From JAFGBI01 sp964480725 (GTDB lineage: Bacteria > Myxococcota_A > Polyangia > Polyangiales > Polyangiaceae), in assembly GCA_964480725.1 (NCBI GenBank), contig CAYZQO010000018.1, positions 25,635 to 89,634 on the forward strand: a stretch of 64,000 bases of DNA. Direction: 5' to 3'. Under the pieces are notes generated by a model that saw nothing but the letters and a program-made list of their open reading frames with translations, was not told where the DNA came from and did not search any database. Each line of letters begins with the position of its first letter. Position 1 is the first letter of the stretch. Below are positions 6,677 through 15,746 of the stretch, piece after piece. The position numbers and the translations under genes are program-made.

Positions 6677-9600
6677 TTGACGAGGTTGGCAGGCGAGCGA
6701 CTCGACCCCCGCCTCGTCCGGCGGCTCGGCGAGGGCGCGTCGAGTGAGGTCTGGCTCGCCGAGGACGCGACGGGGGCGCCGATGGCCCTCAAGATCGCGC
6801 GCGGCGAGGAACACGCGGCGCGGCTCGCGGAGGAGGCGCAACGCCTGCTGATCGCCGACTCGCCGTACCTCGCCCGCGTGCTCGACGCCGGTCGCTTTCG
6901 ACGCCGCGTCCCCACCCCGGACGGGCGCGGGTTCGCGCGTGGGACGGCCTGGGTCGCGCTCGAGTGGATCGCGGGCGAGCCGCTCCAGCCCGGGAACGTC
7001 CCACCGTCGGAGCGGACGACCCTCGCGTTCGTGGTCGCCCGCGACGTCGGTTCGGCCCTCGCCGACCTGCACGCCTGCGGCACGGCGCACGGCGACGTGA
7101 AGCCCGCCAACGTCGTGGTCACCGGTCGCGGCCCGGGGGCGCGCGCCCGGTTGGTCGACCTCGGGCTGGCCGAGGACGTGCTGGCGCCCGTGCCGCGCGG
7201 CGGGACGCTTCGCTACCTCGCGCCCGAGGTCGTCGAGAACCCCGGCGCGGGAGACGCCGCGGCGCGCGATCGCTGGGCCCTCGGGCTCACGCTGCTCGAG
7301 GTCGCGAGCGCTCGAGGGGCGCGGGCGGAGCGCCCGCGGGAATGCCTGGACGAGGTCGTCGATCCCGAGCTCCGCGCGCTGATCGGCGCGCTGCTCGCCG
7401 TCGCCCCCGGCGCCCGCGCCCTGCCAGACTGGGCCGCACGCCGCGGGGCCGCTCGCGTCCCGGAACCCGAGGCCGCGGCCGCGATCGCGGCGCGGCGGGT
7501 CGCGACCGTGCGGCGCGGGTACCTGACGATCCGGCGTGCCGAGCTCGCCGCCGCGGCGCACGCGGCCGCGGCCTCGGTGGACGTCGCCGGCGCACCGGGC
7601 GAATGGCTCCGGACCGCGATCGAGCGGGAGCAGCGCGTCGCCAGCCTCCGCGGGCCGCGGCGCAGCGACGCCGTGACGCTCCGCGAGCTCGACGCGTTCG
7701 GGCGCGCGCGCTGGCTGGTGCGGGTCGTCGGGGTCACCGCCGCTGGGTGGCCGAGCCCCGCGGACACCGACGCGGAGCTCGCCGCGCGGCTCGTCGCCCT
7801 CGCCGGATGGATCCCGCTCGAAGCCATCACGCTGCGCGCGCTGGCGACAGGCGCGGGAGAACCCGAGCAGCTCGCCGAGGATCCCTGTTCGCTCGCGCTC
7901 GAGATCGCCGGCGGTCGATCCAGCGCCGCGGTGCTCGATAAGGTCGAGTCCCTCCTGTACGCAGGAACCTGTCCCCCTCCGCTGGGCATGGCCCTCGGTC
8001 GCGCCCTGCGACTCCGCGGCGAGGTGGCGCGCGCGCTCGCCGCGTTCGCCCGCATCGGGACACCGGAGGCAGCCATTCACGCCGCCGAAACCGCGCGCCG
8101 GGCCCGGGATCTCGAGGGCTGCAGCGCCTGGCTCGCACGCGCCGTCCCCGGCGACGACCCCGCGCTCCTGGCGCGACGCGCGGCCACCGCCGCTCGTGCC
8201 GCGCTCGACGCCGGCGCCCCCGAGCGCGCGCTCGCCGAGCTCGCGGCCGCGCCCGAGAGCGCGGCCACGCTCGAGGTGCAGGCGCTCGCGACCGCGGCCC
8301 GCGGCGACCGTGAGCGCGCGCGGCAGCTCGTGGAGCGCGCCTGGCCGCTCGCCCACGACCACGAGGATCGAGCGCGCGTGGCCGGTGTCCGCGCCGCGCT
8401 CGAGCACGCGAGCGGGGCGCTGGAGGCCGCCCTCGACGCCTTCCGACGAGCGGCGACCCACGCCGTCGAGGCGGGAGCGGTCCTCGAAGAAGCAACCTAC
8501 CTCACCGGACTGGCCGCGGCGGCGGCGCGCTTCGGTCACCTCGGTGAGGCCCTCGACGCCGCCGGGCGCGCGACGCTCCTCTTCGAACACCTGGGACGGC
8601 CTGCCGAGGCAGCGCGCTCCGCGCTCACCCGCGCCGCCGTGTACGCCCAGCTCGGCGCGCGCGAGGAAACCCAGGAGGCAGCGCGCGACGCCATCGCGCG
8701 CGCCCGCGTGAGCTCCGATCGGGAATGCCAGGCCTACGCGCACCTCGCCCTCGCCGACGCGCTCGCGGGCAACGACTCGGCCGCGCTCGAGCACGCGGTG
8801 CGGTCCCGAGCCTTGCTCGCCGACTGCGGTCCCGAAGCCGTGCTCCGGGCGGAGGCGCGCGTCCTCCGCCACGGCGGCGAGGTCGTCCTCACGACGGCGG
8901 ACACGACCGCACTCGGCCCGGGGACAGCGGTGGACGCCCGCCTCGACTGGTGGGGCGCCCGCGCCGCCGCGCTGCTCCGCACGCGGCAGAGCGCCCATGG
9001 CGAGCTCGTGCTCGCCGAGCTCGCGGCGCTGGCGGCGACGGCCGGGATGCCCGCCGTGCTCGGACCGGCCCTCGCCGAGGGCGCCGCCCTCGCGGCCTCC
9101 CTCGGTGACGGGGAGGCGGCTCGACGCCTGGCGCAGGGCGCCGCTGAGTGCGCGCGCGAGCTCTTGCCGCGTGTCCCGCCCGAGCTCCGGGCGCGGCTCC
9201 TGACCATGCCCTGGGTCTGCTCGACGGTCACCGACGCGTCGCCGCTCGCGCCAGCGCAGATCGCCGATCTCGAGACGCTGGTGCGAGCGCTGGCGGGGCG
9301 CGATCGGCTGCGTCCGCTGCTCGACCAGGCCCTCGACGCGCTGGTGCTCTGGACGGGCGTCGAGCGGGGCCTGCTGCTGCTGCGGGCGCCAGGCGGACGG
9401 CTGGTGCCTCGCGCCGCGCGCAACCTCCGGCGCGACGACCTCGTCGGCGTGCAACGCGAGCTGAGCCGCTCGCTCGCGGAGCGCGCCGTTGCCGAGCGCG
9501 AGCCGGTGGTCGCCGTGGACGCGGCCGGCGAGCTGCCGGAGGTCCACCGAAGCGTCCACGCGCTGAAGCTGCGCAGCGTGCTGGCGGTCCCGCTGGTGTC

Positions 9601-10843
9601 CCGAGGCGAGGTGCTCGGGGTCGTGTACCTCGACGACCGAGTGCGACGGGGGGCGTTCGGCCCGCGCGAGCTCGGCTGGGTGCGCCTGGTGGCGACGCTC
9701 GCGGCGCTCGCTATCGGTGATGCGCGCGATCAGCTCCTGCTACGGCGGGCGGCTCGGCGCGCCAAGCGAGCCGAGCGACAGGTGGCCGAGGAGCTCGCCC
9801 GGCGCGAGGTGGAGCTCGACGCGGCGGAGCGGGCGCTAGCGCGGGCACACGGGGCGCGTGAGACCCGCCACGTCTACGACGAGTTCGTCGGAGAGAGTGC
9901 GCCGCTCCGCGCCATGTTGCGCGTCGTCGACCGGGTCACCCAGGCGGACGTCCCGGTCCTGGTGATCGGCGAGTCCGGAACCGGCAAGGAGCTGGTAGCG
10001 CGGGCGATCCACCGCTGCGGGCGGCGCGCGAATCGGCCGTTCGTCACCGAGAACTGCTCCGCCATCCCGGAGCCGCTCCTGGAGAGCGCCCTCTTCGGCC
10101 ATGTCCGCGGCGCCTTCACCGGCGCGGACCGACCCCGCGCGGGCCTCTTCGACGCGGCCAGCAGCGGCACCCTGTTCCTGGACGAGATCGGCGAGATGAG
10201 CCTGGCCATGCAGGCCCGGCTGCTCCGCGTGCTCGAGTCGGGGGAGATCCGTCCGGTCGGCGCCGACCGGACCCGCCGGGTCGACGTGCGCGTGATCGCC
10301 GCCACCCACCGGGACCTCCGGCAGATGGTCGGGGAGGGTCGCTTCCGCGAGGACCTGCTCTATCGCCTCGACGTCATCACCGTCGAGGTCCCCGCGCTGC
10401 GCGACCGCCAAGGCGACATCGAGCTCCTGGTGCGACACTTCGTCGCCAAACACGCCCCAAATCGTGGCGTCCAGGTGCGACCCGACGCGCTGGCGCTGCT
10501 GCGACGTTACCCGTGGCCCGGGAACGTCCGTCAGCTCGAGAACGAGCTCCGGCGGGCGCTGGTCCTCTGCGACGAGGTCGTCGGCCTCGAGCACCTCTCT
10601 CCCGCGGTGACCGAACCCGCGACGGGCGACGCCGACGGCGGGGACGCGGGCCTCGACGTCCGTCGCCGCGTCGACACCCTCGAGCGGGAGCTGGCTAGGG
10701 AAGCGCTGGCGCGAACCGGGGGGAATCAGACGCGCGCCGCGGAGCTTCTGGGCTTGTCGCGGTTCGGTTTGCAGAAGATGATGCGGCGGCTCGGGATCGC
10801 GGTGCAGTCCATGGACGGAATCGGAAAGGCGGAGGCGAGATGA
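6677..10843 (+). CDS. Ser/Thr kinase-like/helical repeat/GAF/sigma-54 activator fusion
   Basis: A 1388-aa one-piece signalling regulator. Residues about 10-270 are a Hanks-type kinase fold: glycine loop LGEGASSEVW, Lys in MALKIA, catalytic loop HGDVKPAN and DLG where DFG is usual. About 270-860 is Ala/Arg/Leu-rich helical sequence of TPR type. About 868-1014 is a GAF domain, followed by a charged coiled coil. The AAA+ sigma-54 module has Walker A GESGTGKE near 1098, GAFTGAD near 1145 and Walker B LFLDEIGEMS; a Fis-type helix-turn-helix (GNQTRAAELLGLS) ends the protein. TTG 6677 is chosen because GAGAGGGG lies just upstream; another TTG at 6659 is in frame. It should activate sigma-54 promoters in response to an unknown signal. 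Its stop overlaps the methylase start. Confidence 0.9.
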   Translation: MTRLAGERLDPRLVRRLGEGASSEVWLAEDATGAPMALKIARGEEHAARLAEEAQRLLIADSPYLARVLDAGRFRRRVPTPDGRGFARGTAWVALEWIAGEPLQPGNVPPSERTTLAFVVARDVGSALADLHACGTAHGDVKPANVVVTGRGPGARARLVDLGLAEDVLAPVPRGGTLRYLAPEVVENPGAGDAAARDRWALGLTLLEVASARGARAERPRECLDEVVDPELRALIGALLAVAPGARALPDWAARRGAARVPEPEAAAAIAARRVATVRRGYLTIRRAELAAAAHAAAASVDVAGAPGEWLRTAIEREQRVASLRGPRRSDAVTLRELDAFGRARWLVRVVGVTAAGWPSPADTDAELAARLVALAGWIPLEAITLRALATGAGEPEQLAEDPCSLALEIAGGRSSAAVLDKVESLLYAGTCPPPLGMALGRALRLRGEVARALAAFARIGTPEAAIHAAETARRARDLEGCSAWLARAVPGDDPALLARRAATAARAALDAGAPERALAELAAAPESAATLEVQALATAARGDRERARQLVERAWPLAHDHEDRARVAGVRAALEHASGALEAALDAFRRAATHAVEAGAVLEEATYLTGLAAAAARFGHLGEALDAAGRATLLFEHLGRPAEAARSALTRAAVYAQLGAREETQEAARDAIARARVSSDRECQAYAHLALADALAGNDSAALEHAVRSRALLADCGPEAVLRAEARVLRHGGEVVLTTADTTALGPGTAVDARLDWWGARAAALLRTRQSAHGELVLAELAALAATAGMPAVLGPALAEGAALAASLGDGEAARRLAQGAAECARELLPRVPPELRARLLTMPWVCSTVTDASPLAPAQIADLETLVRALAGRDRLRPLLDQALDALVLWTGVERGLLLLRAPGGRLVPRAARNLRRDDLVGVQRELSRSLAERAVAEREPVVAVDAAGELPEVHRSVHALKLRSVLAVPLVSRGEVLGVVYLDDRVRRGAFGPRELGWVRLVATLAALAIGDARDQLLLRRAARRAKRAERQVAEELARREVELDAAERALARAHGARETRHVYDEFVGESAPLRAMLRVVDRVTQADVPVLVIGESGTGKELVARAIHRCGRRANRPFVTENCSAIPEPLLESALFGHVRGAFTGADRPRAGLFDAASSGTLFLDEIGEMSLAMQARLLRVLESGEIRPVGADRTRRVDVRVIAATHRDLRQMVGEGRFREDLLYRLDVITVEVPALRDRQGDIELLVRHFVAKHAPNRGVQVRPDALALLRRYPWPGNVRQLENELRRALVLCDEVVGLEHLSPAVTEPATGDADGGDAGLDVRRRVDTLERELAREALARTGGNQTRAAELLGLSRFGLQKMMRRLGIAVQSMDGIGKAEAR

Positions 10844-11712
10844 GGGCCGCCGCGCTGCCCCGCCCGGTGCTGAAATGGGCGGGGGGGAAGACCCAGCTGC
10901 TCGATCGCGTCCTACCGCTCTTGCCGGCGTCGATCGAAACCTACTTCGAGCCGTTCGTGGGCGGCGCGGCGGTCTTCTTCGCGCTCGCCCGCCAGGGACG
11001 GTTCCGGCGCGCGGTGCTGGCCGACCGCAACGAGGAGCTCGTCGAGGTCTACCGCGCGCTGCAGCAAGATGTGGACGGGGTCATCCGCGCCCTGGCGAAG
11101 CTCGCCACCGCGTACGACGAGGCGGCCTACTACGGGGTGCGCGCCGCGCACCCGCGGGCGATCGCGGAGCGCGCCGCGCGCCTGATCTACCTGAACAAGA
11201 CCGGATACAACGGCCTTTACCGCGTGAACCGCGCGGGGGAGTTCAACGTCCCGTTCGGGCGCCACGTCCGGCCCACGATCCTCGACGAGCCCAACCTGCG
11301 CGCGGCGTCGCTCGCCCTGCGGGACGTGAAGCTGGTGGTGGGCGACTTCGCCACGGTGAGCGCCCGTGCCAAGCCCGGCGATGCCGTCTACTTCGATCCG
11401 CCGTACCTCCCGCTCTCGCGCACGTCGAACTTCACCGCCTACGATCGGCACCCCTTCGGGGACGCCGACCACGAGCGACTGGCCGCGGTCTTCGGCGAGC
11501 TCGCGAGTCGCGGCGTCACGGCGGTGCTGTCGAATTCGGCGACCCCCAGGACCCGAGCGCTCTTCTCCGGCTTTCGTGTGACCGAGGTCCCAGCGGGACG
11601 CGCCATCAACAGCCGGGTGGAGGGACGGGGCCCGGTCACGGAGCTGCTCGTCGTCAACGAGCATGCCGCCCCGAGGCGAAAGGCGTCGCGCGCCCGCGGC
11701 GCGCAAGGGTGA
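10840..11712 (+). CDS. dam: DNA adenine methylase (Dam/D12 class N6-adenine methyltransferase)
   Basis: A 290-aa D12-class methyltransferase expected to transfer methyl from SAM to the N6 of adenine. It has the N-terminal LKWAGGKTQL motif, the SAM-binding YFEPFVGGAAVFF, the family block NKTGYNGLYRVNRAGEFNVP and the catalytic DPPY (VYFDPPY) near residue 187. Length and motif order match Dam and phage Dam-like enzymes; GATC specificity is likely but not proven. ATG 10840 overlaps the preceding regulator stop as ATGA, an unusual partnership. No restriction endonuclease gene is nearby, so it looks like a solitary methylase. The C-terminus is a basic tail (APRRKASRARGAQG). Confidence 0.9.
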   Translation: MRAAALPRPVLKWAGGKTQLLDRVLPLLPASIETYFEPFVGGAAVFFALARQGRFRRAVLADRNEELVEVYRALQQDVDGVIRALAKLATAYDEAAYYGVRAAHPRAIAERAARLIYLNKTGYNGLYRVNRAGEFNVPFGRHVRPTILDEPNLRAASLALRDVKLVVGDFATVSARAKPGDAVYFDPPYLPLSRTSNFTAYDRHPFGDADHERLAAVFGELASRGVTAVLSNSATPRTRALFSGFRVTEVPAGRAINSRVEGRGPVTELLVVNEHAAPRRKASRARGAQG

Positions 11713-11760
11713 GCCGCAGCGCCGACCGCGCGCCGCTACCCGGCGCCGCACGGAACGGGC

Positions 11761-14367
11761 TCAGAAGCGGGTGACGGCGGTGGCGTTGCCACCGGCGGGG
11801 ACCTGCACGCCCACCGACCGCCGGCCCTTCTCGGGGTGGATGAACGTGACCGAGTGCGCGCCCGCGGACACGGTCACCCGGGTTGGGGTCTGCCCCACGG
11901 GCCTGCCATCGACCAGCACGGAAGAGACGGGGATCGAGTTGATGCTGATCGTGCCCGTCCCCGCGGCCGCGGTCGGCGCGGTGGCGGGGGGCGTTGGCTG
12001 GGCGGGCGGAGGGGCCTGTGTGGGCTGCGCGCCGGGGAGCCAGGCGGGCGGCCTGGTCGCCACGGGACCGGGGGGCGGCGCCACCTCACTGGCCGCGAAC
12101 TGGATGGTAACGGTCGCCTCCGCTCGCTTCCCCGAAAACCGCACGTCCGCCGAGAAATCTGGCGACTGCGGCTTCTTCGCGACCACCACGCAGGTCTTCT
12201 CGAGATCGATCTCCACCTTGGTGGGCGGCTGGAGCAGCCGCCGGTCACCGTCACAGACCAGGGTCGTGGTGGCACCCTCGGCGTTCGCCCCGAACTCCAC
12301 CGTGAGCATCCCCTTGGTGGCCTTGAGGTCCGGTTCGAGCAGGCGGACGGAGCCCGCCTCCACCGTGACGCGCTCCTCCCAGGCCTGGAAGCGATCCGAT
12401 CCCGCGATGCGCACCGTGTGCTCACCCGGCGACAGGTCCGCCGCCGACGCCGGCAGCGGGCCGCGATCCACGCCATCGACGCTGAGCCGGAGCCCGGCGC
12501 CGAGGTCGCCCACGCGGACCCCGGTGCCGACCCCCGCGGTGCCCCCGGCGAGCGGCGCCAGCGCGAAGTCGACCACCGCGGTGCCGCCGCGGGGGATCAC
12601 CACGAACTTGTCGGCGGCCCTCTGAAAGCCGGGCGCGACCACGCGAACCTTGTGCGGCGTCCCGGCGGCGAGCCCTTCGATCCGGCAAGCGGAGTCCGCG
12701 CAGCGCTCCGCGTCGTCGACCAGGACGGACACCAGCTCGATGGCCGTTCCCCCAGGACCCGACACGTTGACCGCGATCGCTCCGTGCCGCGGCAAGAACA
12801 CCCAGACGAGCGTGCCCACCGCGACCGCCAGCGCCAGCGCGACGACCACCAGCGCCGCCTTGTTGGAACGTCCACGCCCGGTCGGCACCGGGGTTGCGAA
12901 CGGCTCGCGACGCGGGGCCGAGACGGGCGCGACGCGGGGCGCCGGGCTCGGCTCTGGGCGCGACCGGGGCACCGACGGCTCCGGCAGCGCCGGCGCCGCC
13001 ATGGCGCCCAGCGGCCGCGACCGGGGGGGGGGAGGTGGGTCGGACGGCGGGAGCGGCCCGAGCCCAGCCGGATTGCCGTGCGCCTCGGCGTTGTAGACGC
13101 TCGTGACCTCGTCGTCGTCTTCCCAGTCGACGTCGTCCGGCCCCGGCCTGCCTGGCGGTGGCGGCGGGGGATTGGTCACCGCCGAGCGTCCCGCCGGCGG
13201 CGGTGGTGGCGGATTCGTCACCGCGGAGCGCCCCGGCGGCGGCGGTGGCGGATTGCTCAGCGCCGGGCGACTACCGGGCGGCGGCATGCCAAGGCCGATC
13301 GCGGTCGGCGGCGGCGGGTTGCTCAGCGCGGGGCGGCTGCCGGGTGGCGGCAAACCATGACCCGTCGAGCTCATCGCAGGCGGCAGCGACGGCGCTGGTC
13401 GCATCGGGGTCGCCAGCGAGCCGTGCGGCGGCGCCGGCGGTGGCAGGCTCGGCTTCGCGGGTCCAAACGGGCCGCGGGGAGGCGGCGGCGCGGGCAACGT
13501 CGTCGCCGCCGGCCGGGCGACCCCCTCCTCGCGGGGCGGGGGCGGCGGCGTCCCCAGCACGGTCCTCGGCGGCGGCGTTCCCGCGGCCGCGCTGGACTTC
13601 GGCGCGGAGGGCGGCGCGGTGGGCGGTAGAGCGGACGAGCCCGGAGCGGGCAACGCGGGGGAGGAAGCCGCCGGCGCGAACCCCCTTGGCGGAGGCAACG
13701 GCGGCCCCCCGGATGGCGTCGACGGTGCCAGTCCCGAAGAGGCGGGCGCGGGCGCCGAGGGGGGAGGCGTGGGCGGCGCACCAGCGGGGAGGGCGGGCGC
13801 AGCGGAGGGAGCGGCAGACGCCCAGGGCGGCGACGCGGGCGTGGCAGCCGCGGTGGTGGACGCCCAGGGCGGCGGTGCAGTTGCTGCGGTCACCGACGAC
13901 CGCGACGGCGGCGCAGGCGCTGCGGGCGGCGGCGCAGGCGCTGCGGTCACTGACGATGGCGGCGGCGCGGCCGCCGCGGTCGACGCCAGGGGCGGCGGCG
14001 GCGCGCCGGCGAGCGAACGCGGCGGTGGCGCGGTGACCGGGGTACCGGTGGCGGACAAGGGCGGCCTCGGCAAGGGCGTGTTCGCCGAACCCCTCGGGGG
14101 GGCCGGTAGCGGCGAGGGCGGGCCCTTTGGCGGAGGGAGCGAGGGCGGCGGAGGGATGGGCGCAATGCCGAGGAGCGTCTGCGCACCAATCCCCCGTCGG
14201 CCAAGCCCCGGGAGAGCGCCCGCCGCGGGCACGGGGAGCTCAGGTCTGACCGACGGGCGCCCGGGAGCCGGAGCGTCACCGACGCCTGGTCCGGGCCGCG
14301 AGGAGGGACTCTCCTTCCTCACGAGGAGGTCGTCGAAAACACTCAGGTCGGCTTCGTTGTCGGCCAT
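11761..14367 (-). CDS. Pro-rich membrane protein with periplasmic PEGA-like domains
   Basis: An 868-aa protein. Residues about 1-480 are a very long Pro/Ala/Ser-rich low-complexity region beginning MADNEADLSVFDDLLVRKE, with near-repeats of the type ALSNPPPP/SAVTNPPPPPP. One transmembrane helix at about 502-525 (AALVVVALALAVAVGTLVWV) is followed by a roughly 340-residue region with several PEGA/carboxypeptidase-regulatory-like beta modules: LSVDGVDRGPLPASAADLSPGEHTV and, at the end, SVLVDGRPVGQTPTRVTVSAG. The arrangement (cytoplasmic Pro-rich tail, one helix, periplasmic PEGA modules) is common in Polyangia; the role is unknown, possibly binding the cell wall. It is transcribed convergently with the dam gene, 48 nt away. 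Confidence 0.8.
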   Translation of the reverse strand: MADNEADLSVFDDLLVRKESPSSRPGPGVGDAPAPGRPSVRPELPVPAAGALPGLGRRGIGAQTLLGIAPIPPPPSLPPPKGPPSPLPAPPRGSANTPLPRPPLSATGTPVTAPPPRSLAGAPPPPLASTAAAAPPPSSVTAAPAPPPAAPAPPSRSSVTAATAPPPWASTTAAATPASPPWASAAPSAAPALPAGAPPTPPPSAPAPASSGLAPSTPSGGPPLPPPRGFAPAASSPALPAPGSSALPPTAPPSAPKSSAAAGTPPPRTVLGTPPPPPREEGVARPAATTLPAPPPPRGPFGPAKPSLPPPAPPHGSLATPMRPAPSLPPAMSSTGHGLPPPGSRPALSNPPPPTAIGLGMPPPGSRPALSNPPPPPPGRSAVTNPPPPPPAGRSAVTNPPPPPPGRPGPDDVDWEDDDEVTSVYNAEAHGNPAGLGPLPPSDPPPPPRSRPLGAMAAPALPEPSVPRSRPEPSPAPRVAPVSAPRREPFATPVPTGRGRSNKAALVVVALALAVAVGTLVWVFLPRHGAIAVNVSGPGGTAIELVSVLVDDAERCADSACRIEGLAAGTPHKVRVVAPGFQRAADKFVVIPRGGTAVVDFALAPLAGGTAGVGTGVRVGDLGAGLRLSVDGVDRGPLPASAADLSPGEHTVRIAGSDRFQAWEERVTVEAGSVRLLEPDLKATKGMLTVEFGANAEGATTTLVCDGDRRLLQPPTKVEIDLEKTCVVVAKKPQSPDFSADVRFSGKRAEATVTIQFAASEVAPPPGPVATRPPAWLPGAQPTQAPPPAQPTPPATAPTAAAGTGTISINSIPVSSVLVDGRPVGQTPTRVTVSAGAHSVTFIHPEKGRRSVGVQVPAGGNATAVTRF
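13145..13370. repeat. Degenerate in-frame repeats in the Pro-rich segment
   Basis: Several imperfect units of about 45-55 bp rich in GGCGGCGG encode, on the minus strand, ALSNPPPP, ALSNPPPPPPG, AVTNPPPPPPAG and AVTNPPPPPPG. This looks like local duplication within the low-complexity linker of the PEGA-type gene. Confidence 0.6.
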
Positions 14368-14695
14368 TCCGGTGTCCCAGGCGTAGACCCAACCGAGCGT
14401 CGCGGCTTCGTTCCGGTGACCGCGAGCTGCGCGCCGACGGCCGCCGCCGCGGAACGCTGGAGGTAGTCCATCCGAGCGTGGCGGGGGCGCATTTAATCGC
14501 AGGACGCGGGTGTCGGCAAACAGGATTCCGAGCGGGTCACGCGCCGGGTCGCTCCGAAGCCGGCGGAGTCGCCATCAGTGATCGCGCCCGCGAGTGGCCG
14601 ATCGAGGCGGGGACGGCGTGCACGGTGCACGCCCGCCGTGGGTCCCGACCGAGGCGCGACCGGACCCTGCCCACCCCCTGAGCGCCGGCCCGAGA
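14368..14695. other. Intergenic gap between divergent genes
   Basis: This 328-nt stretch carries no convincing reading frame with family features. It would hold the promoter of the leftward PEGA-type gene, but I cannot pick out reliable -35/-10 boxes. It ends at the terminator-like hairpin at 14696, so a short rightward transcript is possible. Confidence 0.4.
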
Positions 14696-14720
14696 GGCTG
14701 CGCCCATCCGCGCCGTTTTT
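14696..14720 (+). terminator. Intrinsic-terminator-like hairpin without an annotated upstream gene
   Basis: GGC-T-GCG (14696-14702) pairs with CGC-GCC (14709-14714) through a six-base loop with one bulged T, followed by G and five T (14716-14720). It points rightward, but the only gene ending upstream on this strand is dam, about 3 kb away. It may end a small RNA made from the gap, or insulate the next gene. Confidence 0.4.
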
Positions 14721-14737
14721 CCCCGTTCCGGTGTCTC

Positions 14738-14745
14738 GTGCTATG
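14738..14745 (+). promoter_or_regulatory. GTGCTATG motif, possible extended -10
   Basis: The octamer GTGCTATG lies 42 nt upstream of the GTG start at 14788. The same octamer, in the same orientation, precedes the genes starting at 24714, 31455 and 46740. TG-C-TATG resembles an extended -10 element; no good -35 is visible. Confidence 0.4.
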
Positions 14746-14787
14746 GCCGTGCGGTGCGGCCCGTGAGCCGCGCGAGAGGCGAAACGA

Positions 14788-15675
14788 GTGGCTCGTGCCA
14801 AGCCGGTAACCGTCGAGATCCCGACCGAGGCGGAGGACCGCCCCCGGTTCGCGCGCGTCGGCCTGGTGGCCCTGTCCGGCTTCCTGATCGGGATCGCCTG
14901 GCCCTGGCTGGCCGGAGTGCGGTTCGCCCCGAGCCCGCCAGAGAACGAGCTCTCGCGGCCCGTCGCGAGCGCCGAGGTGGCGCCGGCACCGAGTGCCGCG
15001 CCCTCGACCCGACCCGCCCCCGCCCCAAAGGCGGCTCGGACGGTTGACGCCGCGCCGGTAGCGAAGCGAATTGCCGTGGGCAAGGCGTCGATCACGAGCT
15101 GCCGGACTGCCGAGGACAAGACGCTCCCGGCGTGCGATCCGATCGCGATCGATCCGGTGCTCGTCCCGCGGCTCGAGACGCTGCAGGGATGCCCGGACAC
15201 CGAGGCGGCAAGCGGCGTCCTCTCGCTCGGGATCAAGATCGATTTCGAGTCGGGTCGGATCACGAACATCCTGCAGGGCAAGAGCACGACCGTCTCCGAG
15301 CGGGCGGCCCGGGCCCTGATCGCGTGCGCCGAACGGGAGCTCGCTTCCGTCTCCGTGAAGGACGTAGCGCACGCACAGGCCACCTACACGGTGTTCTATC
15401 TGGTGGAGATCGCGCCCGCCGCCGAGGCAGGGGACGACGGGGCCGCGCGCGACGCGGCGAAGGGCGGGGACATTGCCCCGGCGAGCGGCATGGCGACGGT
15501 CGCCTGGGTCGCGGCCCGCATCCGCAAGGAACCGGAGAAGAGCAGCCCCGAGGTCGGGAGGCTGCTGTCCGGCACGCGCGTGAAGGTGCTGGGGCGCAAG
15601 GGCGAGTGGTACCGGGTCAAGTACAACGCGGCCGGTGACGAAGGGTGGGTCTTCAAGAGCGCCATCGGGCTGTGA
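14788..15675 (+). CDS. Single-pass membrane protein with C-terminal SH3 domain
   Basis: A 295-aa protein with an N-terminal anchor (VGLVALSGFLIGIAWPWLAG, residues 27-46), a Pro/Ala linker, a central domain of about 130 residues with paired Cys (SITSCRTAEDKTLPACD, LQGCPD, LIACAERE) resembling the AgmX/TonB-C-like domains of this lineage, and a C-terminal bacterial SH3-like domain (MATVAWVAARIRKEPEKSS, GEWYRVKYN, EGWVFKSAIGL). SH3b domains commonly bind peptidoglycan, so an envelope role is likely. The start is GTG 14788; a weak terminator overlaps its stop. Specific function unknown. Confidence 0.75.
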   Translation: MARAKPVTVEIPTEAEDRPRFARVGLVALSGFLIGIAWPWLAGVRFAPSPPENELSRPVASAEVAPAPSAAPSTRPAPAPKAARTVDAAPVAKRIAVGKASITSCRTAEDKTLPACDPIAIDPVLVPRLETLQGCPDTEAASGVLSLGIKIDFESGRITNILQGKSTTVSERAARALIACAERELASVSVKDVAHAQATYTVFYLVEIAPAAEAGDDGAARDAAKGGDIAPASGMATVAWVAARIRKEPEKSSPEVGRLLSGTRVKVLGRKGEWYRVKYNAAGDEGWVFKSAIGL

Positions 15676-15686
15676 CCGCCCTTTTT
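15667..15686 (+). terminator. Possible intrinsic terminator overlapping the stop codon
   Basis: GGGC (15667-15670) and GCCC (15678-15681) can pair across a 7-nt loop containing the TGA stop, followed directly by five T (15682-15686). The stem is only 4 bp, so it is weak. Confidence 0.4.
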
Positions 15687-15746
15687 CCGGCGCAAGACCG
15701 GCAGCTCCGCGTGAGCGTCGCGTCCCGCTCCGTGGTAGACGACGGG

